Of a DNA stretch of 13,399 nt, positions 8,896 through 13,399 are shown in pieces. The stretch spans positions 1 to 13,399 of the forward strand of contig URNE01000022.1 of assembly GCA_900549045.1 (NCBI GenBank). The letters are read 5' to 3'. Each line of letters begins with the position of its first letter. The stretch's first letter is position 1. A program made the translations under genes and the position numbers. The stretch comes from an uncultured bacterium (GTDB lineage: Bacteria > Verrucomicrobiota > Lentisphaeria > Victivallales > UBA1829). The notes beneath the pieces were generated by a model. It had not been told where the DNA came from. It saw only the letters and a list, made by a program, of their open reading frames with translations, and did no database searches.

Positions 8896-9888
8896 TTACT
8901 CTCCTGAATCCGTCAAATCCGCCAGCGGATGACGGATGTATTTGCCGGTGACGGAACTGCGGTAGCGTCCGTCGGCATCGCGGCAGTCCGGGGTGAGCAC
9001 GACTTTGCCCGCGCCTTCCGGAAGGTCGATGGCGAACATCGGCAGCGCAAGCGAGGAGAGCGTATAGCGGAAATCTTCCAGAATCTCGAGTCCGCGCTCC
9101 ACGCCCGTGGCGAAGTGCGAAACCCCCTCGACAGGGTCGATGTGGAACAGATAGTGCGGTTTTACCCGCAATGCGGCGAGACGCTTGAACAGACGGCGCA
9201 GCGTTTCCGGGTCGTCATTGACGCCTTTCAGAAGCACGGTCTGGTCGAGAACGGGGATTCCGTGCGAGACAAGACGTTTCAGCGCGGCTTCCGCATCGGG
9301 CGTCAGTTCATCGGGATGATCGAAGTGTGTGACGAACCACAATCCGTCAATGACGGACAGACGTTCCGTCAGTTTTTCCGTGATGCGTGCCGGTTCGACC
9401 GCGGGAGCCCGGGAGCAGACCCGGACTGTTCTGACGTTTCCGGAATCACGGATGCGCGAGGCGATCTCGACTACGCGGTCGTCGTTCATTGCCAGCGGGT
9501 CGCCGCCGCTCAGAAGAATGTCGTCGACTTCGGGGGTGCGGTCGAGCCATGCGCAGACGGCGTCGAGATTTTCATCGGAGAGCGTGAAGTGCGATGCGCC
9601 GTCCGCCCAGAGCCGTTTGCGGAAACAGAAACGGCAGCGGACGAAACATTCGGAGGTGGTCAGCAGAACCGCACGGTCGCGGTAACGGCGGATCAGATTC
9701 CGGACGGGGCTTTGCTCCAGCTCCGCCAACCCGTCGGAGGAGAGCCCGGGGTTGTCGAGTTCCCGGAGATCGGGAAGGTAGAGTTTCGCAACCGCGGGGG
9801 AGCGCTCCGCCAGCGCTTTGCAGTAGGAGTTCAGCTTGACGGGATACCGCCCGAGCAGTTCCGTCATTTTGTCGTCGTGATCCGTCAT
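8896..9888 (-). CDS. KamA-family radical SAM aminomutase (lysine 2,3-aminomutase / EpmB-like)
   Basis: This 330-residue enzyme belongs to the radical SAM, PLP-dependent lysine 2,3-aminomutase family, which moves the alpha-amino group of lysine to the beta carbon. The 4Fe-4S motif CxxxCxxC is C81, C85, C88 (CFVRCRFC). SGGDPL follows at 127-132. K295 in GAGK is the likely PLP lysine. D251 (HIDPVEG) and D288 (AIDLPEG) match the two aspartates that hold the lysine substrate in the clostridial enzyme, so a lysine-type substrate is plausible. At 330 residues it is nearer EpmB (elongation factor P beta-lysine pathway, about 340) than the longer catabolic enzyme (about 416), and it lacks the Cys-rich zinc-binding C terminus of the latter. 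No efp or epmA is visible here, so EpmB cannot be confirmed. The ATG at 9888 has only a weak AGG 5 nt upstream. A second in-frame Met at residue 8 has no Shine-Dalgarno. Confidence 0.92.
   Translation of the reverse strand: MTDHDDKMTELLGRYPVKLNSYCKALAERSPAVAKLYLPDLRELDNPGLSSDGLAELEQSPVRNLIRRYRDRAVLLTTSECFVRCRFCFRKRLWADGASHFTLSDENLDAVCAWLDRTPEVDDILLSGGDPLAMNDDRVVEIASRIRDSGNVRTVRVCSRAPAVEPARITEKLTERLSVIDGLWFVTHFDHPDELTPDAEAALKRLVSHGIPVLDQTVLLKGVNDDPETLRRLFKRLAALRVKPHYLFHIDPVEGVSHFATGVERGLEILEDFRYTLSSLALPMFAIDLPEGAGKVVLTPDCRDADGRYRSSVTGKYIRHPLADLTDSGE
8901..8905 (-). promoter_or_regulatory. Ribosome binding site of the ABC exporter gene, inside the upstream gene
   Basis: AGGAG on the minus strand lies 9 nt before the ABC exporter ATG and within the last codons of the radical SAM gene. 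It fixes the exporter start and indicates that the two genes share a transcript. Confidence 0.75.
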
Positions 9889-9906
9889 TTTAACCTGTGT
9901 TGAATG

Positions 9907-9941
9907 AAAAACGGAGGCGGCGCGCCCGGCGCCGTCTCCGT
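9907..9941 (-). terminator. Rho-independent terminator of pgi
   Basis: On the minus strand a GC-rich hairpin spans 9941 to 9911, beginning 13 nt after the pgi stop. ACGGAG pairs with CTCCGT and CGGCGC with GCGCCG, with one G-U pair between them and a 5-nt loop. A run of five T follows, the first being the last paired base (9911-9907). This is a textbook intrinsic terminator. It ends only about 18 nt before the ATG of the radical SAM gene. Confidence 0.93.
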
Positions 9942-9954
9942 CAGTTCCGCCGGA

Positions 9955-11544
9955 TTACTTGGTGATGGAGTAGATCCAGCCTTTGGCGGCATCCCATGCG
10001 CGGGTGACTTTGACGGGGTTGTCGCGCTTTCCGGTGTTGGCGGAAAGTTTCGCGAGAATGCCGTCGACTTCGTATTCCTGTGCGGAGAGGTTCGCTTTCG
10101 CTGCGAGTTCCGCGGAGGTTCCGGAGACCGGAGCCATTCCGGCGAAGACGTCTTCCAAGTCGGTGAGCAGTTTGATGACGCCTTTGCTGGCGAGCTTGTA
10201 CGCCTGCACGCCCGGCTGATGGAACGCGTTGATGTGAATGAGTTCCGCATATGCGGCGACGGCGCGCTCGTAAAGGGCGATCAGCATGCCGACGTTGAAG
10301 GCGGAGACGCTGTTGAGACGCAGTTCGATGACCTGGCGTCCCTTGCCGCGGAGGGCGTTGGAGAGGCCGGTCATGAAGCCGTGGAGGTAGTCGCCCATTG
10401 CGATGCCCTTGGAGATGGGCGCGGGAAGCGCATCCTCGAGAATTTCAATGAAGGTGACGAAGAAGTCGTTGCGTCCGTCGTTGAGCTGCTGGATGAATGC
10501 GTGTGCGTCGGTGCCGCCCTTGTTCCCGAAGACGTTGAGTCCCTGATGAACGACTTTGCCGTCGAGATCGAGTTCCTTTCCGAGGCTCTCCATGACGAGC
10601 TGCTGGAGGTAGCGGGACATGAGGATGAGTCTGTCGGAATAGGGGACGATGACCATGTTCTTGTCGCCTCTGCCGTTTCCGGCGATGTACCACATTGCGG
10701 AGAGCATGTAGGCGGGGTTCTGCGTGAACTGCGGGTTGGCGGTGAGGCTGTCCATGTGGCATGCGCCGGCGAGGAGATCCTTGAAGCTGATTCCTGCGAG
10801 GGCGGCGGGGAGGTGCCCGACGATGCTGGTTTCGCTGGTTCTTCCGCCGATGGATTCGGCCATTTCGAAGACTTTGAGCCAGTTGCCGCCGCGGGAGAGC
10901 TGGTCGAGCTCGCTGTCCTTCATGGTGATGGCGCATGCATGTTTTGCGAAGTCGAGCCCGGCCGCCGCATAGCAGTTCATGCAGGTGATCATGTTGTTTT
11001 TGGTTTCCTGGGTTCCGCCGGACTTGGAGATGTTGACAACGAGGGTCTTTTCAAGATCGGCGACCTGGAGAGCGTCGGCGAGACCGGCGGTGTCGGTGTT
11101 GTCGAGGAAGTAGATTTTGAGATAGCCGTTGCGCTGGGCGTCGGATTTCTCATTCCAGTAGGGACCGTTGATCGCCATCTGGAGCAGCTGGGGACCGAGA
11201 GCGGATCCGCCGATTCCGTTGATGAAGGCTGCTTCAAATTTTTTTCCGGTGGAGCCGACGATTTTTCCGGTGCGGACGGCCTCGACGAAGGCTTCGACGT
11301 CCTGATATTCTTCGGATCCGGTGTAGACGGAGCGGTCGGTGAAGTGGGTGACTTTGCGGTGTTCGTCGGGGTTCTTGATTTCTCCGCGCTCGATCTTGAG
11401 CATCTCTTCATGTACGCCGACGAAACGTTTGCTCATGTTTTCGATGTCTGCGTCGGTGAAATTCATTCCGGCGAAATTGATTTGAAATCCGGAGGTTCCG
11501 TCCACGAGTGTGTACTTGTGGCAGCGATCGGTCCAATTGTCCAT
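9955..11544 (-). CDS. pgi: Glucose-6-phosphate isomerase
   Basis: Pgi interconverts glucose 6-phosphate and fructose 6-phosphate in the cytosol, in glycolysis and gluconeogenesis. The protein has 529 residues, within the family range. It shows NGIGGSALGP at 109-118, the sugar-phosphate SIS loop SKSGGT at 173-178, the family signature SIGGRTSETS at 231-240, the likely catalytic glutamate E319 (QLVMES), the ring-opening histidine H348 (GGTDAHAF) and the conserved lysine K450 in FHQPGVQAYK. The second PROSITE-type signature usually reads GVE and here reads GVQ; all catalytic residues are retained. The gene has its own likely promoter (11577-11605) and a strong AGGAG Shine-Dalgarno, and it is bounded by strong terminators on both sides, so it appears to be a single-gene transcription unit. 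Confidence 0.98.
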   Translation of the reverse strand: MDNWTDRCHKYTLVDGTSGFQINFAGMNFTDADIENMSKRFVGVHEEMLKIERGEIKNPDEHRKVTHFTDRSVYTGSEEYQDVEAFVEAVRTGKIVGSTGKKFEAAFINGIGGSALGPQLLQMAINGPYWNEKSDAQRNGYLKIYFLDNTDTAGLADALQVADLEKTLVVNISKSGGTQETKNNMITCMNCYAAAGLDFAKHACAITMKDSELDQLSRGGNWLKVFEMAESIGGRTSETSIVGHLPAALAGISFKDLLAGACHMDSLTANPQFTQNPAYMLSAMWYIAGNGRGDKNMVIVPYSDRLILMSRYLQQLVMESLGKELDLDGKVVHQGLNVFGNKGGTDAHAFIQQLNDGRNDFFVTFIEILEDALPAPISKGIAMGDYLHGFMTGLSNALRGKGRQVIELRLNSVSAFNVGMLIALYERAVAAYAELIHINAFHQPGVQAYKLASKGVIKLLTDLEDVFAGMAPVSGTSAELAAKANLSAQEYEVDGILAKLSANTGKRDNPVKVTRAWDAAKGWIYSITK

Positions 11545-11553
11545 AGTTTAGAT

Positions 11554-11558
11554 CTCCT
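11554..11558 (-). promoter_or_regulatory. Ribosome binding site of pgi
   Basis: AGGAG on the minus strand sits 9 nt before the ATG at 11544 and fixes the pgi start. Confidence 0.85.
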
Positions 11559-11576
11559 GTTGGTTTTACATTTGGT

Positions 11577-11605
11577 AATGTACACCCGCAAGTGTGTAAA
11601 GTAAA
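11577..11605 (-). promoter_or_regulatory. Candidate sigma-70-type promoter of pgi
   Basis: On the minus strand TTTACT (11605-11600, 4 of 6 matches to the -35 consensus) and TACATT (11582-11577, 4 of 6 to the -10 consensus) are separated by exactly 17 nt. Transcription would start near 11570 and give a short leader of about 25 nt carrying the AGGAG. The match is moderate, but its position between an upstream terminator and the gene fits well. Confidence 0.5.
11581..11598. repeat. Inverted repeat in the pgi promoter, possible operator
   Basis: TACAC (11581-11585) and GTGTA (11594-11598) form an inverted repeat with an 8-nt spacer. It falls almost entirely within the spacer between the proposed -35 and -10 boxes, where a repressor site would block RNA polymerase. 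The arms are only 5 nt long, so chance is a real possibility. Confidence 0.3.
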
Positions 11606-11623
11606 GCGTGAAGACGGAAATTT

Positions 11624-11659
11624 AAAATAATTCGCTCCGGGAAGAGCGTTCCCGGAGCG
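11624..11659 (-). terminator. Strong hairpin with T-rich tail upstream of pgi
   Basis: CGCTCCGGGAA (11633-11643) and TTCCCGGAGCG (11649-11659) are perfect 11-nt arms around a 5-nt loop. On the minus strand the stem is followed by AATTATTTT; on the plus strand no T run follows. It therefore looks like a minus-strand intrinsic terminator with an imperfect U tract. The nucleoside hydrolase transcript already has its own terminator about 140 nt upstream. This one is either a back-up or ends a separate short transcript, and it would insulate the pgi promoter. Confidence 0.7.
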
Positions 11660-11668
11660 GAGAGACGT

Positions 11669-11749
11669 TCAGGGAGCCAGTTCGGTTTCAAACGGATTCC
11701 GAATCTGAATCTGTCCGTTTTTTCTGTTCTTGTCTTAATTATGGCTCAT
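11669..11749 (-). other. Short reading frame with one internal stop, just before a terminator
   Basis: Reading the minus strand from the ATG at 11749 gives MSHN, then TAA, then a 21-codon stretch ending ...IRNPFETELAP and a TGA at 11669-11671, ten bases before the terminator stem. A single base change (CAA to TAA) would account for the interruption. There is no good Shine-Dalgarno before the ATG, and the possible -10 box CATAAT (11743-11738) has no convincing -35. It may be a remnant of a small gene, part of a small RNA, or chance. I do not recognise it. Apart from this frame, the hairpins and the pgi promoter, the noncoding stretch 11545-11843 holds nothing else I can identify. Confidence 0.2.
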
Positions 11750-11791
11750 CCCGGAAAAATTAGAGAGGAAAATGAAAAACGGGGAAGATTT

Positions 11792-11830
11792 AAAAAAATC
11801 TCAGCGGAGCAAGACAGCCTTCCGCTGAGA
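11792..11830 (-). terminator. Rho-independent terminator after the nucleoside hydrolase
   Basis: TCTCAGCGGA (11799-11808) and TCCGCTGAGA (11821-11830) form a perfect 10-bp stem with a 12-nt loop. On the minus strand it is followed directly by seven T (11798-11792). It starts 13 nt after the nucleoside hydrolase stop and ends that operon. Confidence 0.95.
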
Positions 11831-11843
11831 AGGAAGACGGGAA

Positions 11844-12779
11844 TTATTCCGCGCGTCCGGTCAGGCGGTGTTCCACGAAGTCGTAGAACTTTTCGACGTC
11901 GCGCCACTGCAGCGCGCACGGGACGGGGATGCCGTGTGTCTCGTCAACAAGTGTTTCGCCGAGATCCGAAACGGAGAGCGGAACGGGTTTGATTTCCGCA
12001 AGTCCGGGGTTGACGCAGAGCGCAACCGCAGCCGCATCCGCGATCAGACTGGACGCCGTTTCCGGAGTGTACGGAGGATCGCCGGGGAAGAGCGAAAGAC
12101 GGAACTTGCGCCACAGGATATAGTTGTCAATCACCGCTTTTGCGAGCGGATCGGAGGAGCGCTTCAGTCGCTGATAGCGTTCTCCGCGGATTATGATGTT
12201 GCCGCAGGTGTCGAGCGGGGAAAGCAGAATCGAATGCCACTTTGCACTCAGCACGGAGCGCGCGGCTTCGACGTCCTTGACGATGTTGTATTCGCTGCAG
12301 TGTCCGGGTTTGCCGAAATACTTCCAGTGCACACTTCCGCCGAGTCCGATGAAATCTGTTTTCTCCGCAACGTCCGGAGCCCGCCGGATCACTTCGGCGA
12401 TATTCGAGAACGGACCGATTCCCATCAGAGTGACAGGTTCCGGCGACTGGCGTACAATGTCGATAATCAGTCCCGCCGCATCGCGGACAACCGGAGCTTT
12501 GTAATTCTCCAGTGAATAATCGCCGAGCCAGTCCTGCTGGCAGTTGTATTTTGTATCCGTACTGGTTGTCGGACCGAGTCCGAGAGGAATGTCCGGGTGT
12601 CCTTCTGTGCGCAGAAGTTTTGCCGTGAGGCGCGCGCGGAACGCTGTGTCGTACGAAACGAGTGTCGCCGCCTTCAGTTCGAGTTCGGGCGAGCGCATGA
12701 CCAGAGCAAGCGCCCAGGTGTCGTCGACGTCGGTGCCGATATCGGTATCGAGAATGACGGGTTTGCGTTTGAGTTCCAT
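11844..12779 (-). CDS. Nucleoside hydrolase family protein (IunH/RihA-like, divergent)
   Basis: Members split the N-glycosidic bond of ribonucleosides using a bound calcium ion. This 311-residue protein starts with the aspartate cluster DTDIGTDVDDTWAL (D11, D13, D17, D19, D20), has MGIGPFSNIAEV at 119-130, GLGGSV at 145-150, the SEYNIVKDVEAA motif (E163, N165, D169), and D248 in LIADAAAVAL, matching the final calcium-binding Asp. The usual His before that Asp (general acid in inosine-uridine enzymes, normally HDPL/HDAL) is Ala here, and the Asp cluster is longer than the standard DTDPGIDDA. Purine versus pyrimidine specificity cannot be assigned, and the true substrate may not be a nucleoside. 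The ATG is 1 nt after the stop of the upstream gene and has AGGAG 7 nt ahead, so both are in one operon that ends at the terminator at 11792-11830. No signal peptide is seen, so it is probably cytosolic. Confidence 0.9.
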   Translation of the reverse strand: MELKRKPVILDTDIGTDVDDTWALALVMRSPELELKAATLVSYDTAFRARLTAKLLRTEGHPDIPLGLGPTTSTDTKYNCQQDWLGDYSLENYKAPVVRDAAGLIIDIVRQSPEPVTLMGIGPFSNIAEVIRRAPDVAEKTDFIGLGGSVHWKYFGKPGHCSEYNIVKDVEAARSVLSAKWHSILLSPLDTCGNIIIRGERYQRLKRSSDPLAKAVIDNYILWRKFRLSLFPGDPPYTPETASSLIADAAAVALCVNPGLAEIKPVPLSVSDLGETLVDETHGIPVPCALQWRDVEKFYDFVEHRLTGRAE

Positions 12780-12780
12780 A

Positions 12781-13399
12781 TTATTTCTCCTGTTCGAGAG
12801 AGAATTCTTTGAATTGGACTTCTGTCAGCCCTCCGTTCGGGCGGAAGCCGAGTTTGGCGCGTGTCACGCGGTAATCAAGCTGCGGATGTTCTTTGAGCGA
12901 CGGCGTACGGAATTTGATTTGCACCTTTTTCCATTCAGTGGAAACGGAGATACCCCCGCCTGCGTAATAGTGTTTCAGTCCGCCCCCGATCCATGAATCC
13001 ACGCCGATGGAAGAAACGGTTCCGGTGCTGTTGCCTTTTATCCAGACGGTGATTTTGTAGTTGGTATCCGGCAGAAGCGGGAGGGCACTTGAACGGATTG
13101 CCGCGTTGTCCGGACGATTGTAGCTTTCCGGAACCGTCATCTTCAACGCCTTGCCTTCGTCAATATGGTCCGCGGCGTCGACGGTTTCCAGTTTCAGCCC
13201 TGCTTTCTGCATCCAGCCGGGGATGAACCAGTTGGAGGGAATGTCGCTGTGTTCATCCAGGACGACTTTTTTCACATCTTCCGCAGAAAGTTTTTTAATC
13301 ACCGGGCAGCTGAATGTGCCTTTGAGTTGATCCTGGGCGGTGAAATAGAGTCGGAACCAGAGCTCAGAATCTTTATTTGCATAGAGGTAGAACTCCGGT
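12781..13399 (-). CDS. C-terminal part of a protein with a carbohydrate-binding-like beta domain (cut by window edge)
   Basis: A GTG at 13302 could be taken as the start, but the same frame stays open through all remaining bases to 13399. It adds about 32 residues rich in aromatic beta-strand pattern (for example PEFYLYANKDSELWFRLYF), so the true start lies outside the window. About 206 codons are visible. The last 160 residues look like a jelly-roll domain of CBM4/9 or galactose-binding type: ALKMTVPES, then LLPDTNYKITVWIKG, WKKVQIKFRTPS, and a closing KLGFRPNGGLTEVQFKEFSLEQEK. Such domains often end large secreted polysaccharide-active proteins. No catalytic part is visible, and no family can be named firmly. 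It directly precedes the nucleoside hydrolase gene in the same operon. Confidence 0.8.
   Translation of the reverse strand, partial: PEFYLYANKDSELWFRLYFTAQDQLKGTFSCPVIKKLSAEDVKKVVLDEHSDIPSNWFIPGWMQKAGLKLETVDAADHIDEGKALKMTVPESYNRPDNAAIRSSALPLLPDTNYKITVWIKGNSTGTVSSIGVDSWIGGGLKHYYAGGGISVSTEWKKVQIKFRTPSLKEHPQLDYRVTRAKLGFRPNGGLTEVQFKEFSLEQEK
12787..12791 (-). promoter_or_regulatory. Ribosome binding site of the nucleoside hydrolase gene, inside the upstream gene
   Basis: AGGAG on the minus strand lies 7 nt before the ATG at 12779 and within the last codons of the upstream gene. It fixes the start and supports coupled expression of the two genes. Confidence 0.75.

Noticed and set aside
9865..9867. 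Alternative start of the radical SAM gene at Met 8
   Set aside because: No Shine-Dalgarno precedes it, whereas the first ATG at 9888 has at least a weak AGG at proper spacing.
8929..9903. Plus-strand open frame of 324 codons opposite the radical SAM gene
   Set aside because: It is antisense to a gene with a complete CxxxCxxC and PLP-lysine set, and has no domain of its own.
9904..11604. Plus-strand open frame of 566 codons opposite pgi
   Set aside because: It is a Gly/Val/Asp/Glu-rich shadow of pgi and runs through the pgi terminator. Pgi has every catalytic residue.
11741..11992. Plus-strand 83-codon frame starting MAHPGKIREENEKRGR
   Set aside because: It has no Shine-Dalgarno, reads straight through the nucleoside hydrolase terminator and into that gene, and turns into an Arg-rich shadow sequence.
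1..13399. Search for CRISPR arrays, tRNA or rRNA genes, insertion sequences, prophage, toxin-antitoxin or defence genes
   Set aside because: No spaced direct repeats, tRNA-like folds, transposase, integrase or known defence motifs were seen. Every large open region is accounted for by the listed genes.

Overview
This 13.4-kb window reads as a densely packed chromosomal segment of a Gram-negative bacterium of moderately high GC content. Gram-negative follows from an RND-type tripartite efflux pump, which needs an outer membrane. The nucleoside hydrolase beside a carbohydrate-binding-like protein, together with overall protein style, makes me suspect the PVC group, possibly Lentisphaerota (Victivallis-like). 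That is a guess, because no marker gene settles it. I see no rRNA, tRNA, CRISPR array, insertion sequence, phage gene or plasmid gene.

Left half, plus strand (31-7012): four genes so tightly packed that they probably form one transcription unit. They encode an RND periplasmic adaptor, an RND inner-membrane pump (ATGA overlap), the replication-stress ATPase RarA (2 nt after the pump stop, or a TTGA overlap), and a UvrC-type nucleotide excision nuclease (3 nt gap). The first two export hydrophobic compounds using the proton gradient. The last two act on DNA at stalled forks and lesions. The UvrC is unusually short: it keeps the GIY-YIG, cysteine-cluster, UVR, RNase-H-like and HhH parts but lacks about 120 residues between the UVR and RNase-H-like regions. 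A 139-nt convergent gap follows, with only a weak terminator-like fold.

Middle, minus strand (11544 down to 7152): pgi (glucose-6-phosphate isomerase) has a recognisable promoter and Shine-Dalgarno and ends at a very strong Rho-independent terminator. Only about 18 nt later begins a two-gene unit, a KamA/EpmB-type radical SAM aminomutase followed 4 nt later by a PglK-like ABC exporter. That pair has no obvious promoter of its own.

Right end, minus strand: a protein with a C-terminal jelly-roll/carbohydrate-binding-like region runs off the right edge of the window. It is followed 1 nt later by a divergent nucleoside hydrolase and then a perfect terminator. Between that terminator and pgi lies about 300 nt of noncoding sequence with a second strong minus-strand hairpin and a short interrupted reading frame, which may mark a small transcript or gene remnant.

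Most of the window is ordinary housekeeping and accessory content. I found no convincing new multi-gene system. The points worth a second look are the shortened UvrC, the aminomutase-exporter pair behind a terminator, the nucleoside hydrolase without the usual active-site histidine, and the interrupted frame with its terminator upstream of pgi.
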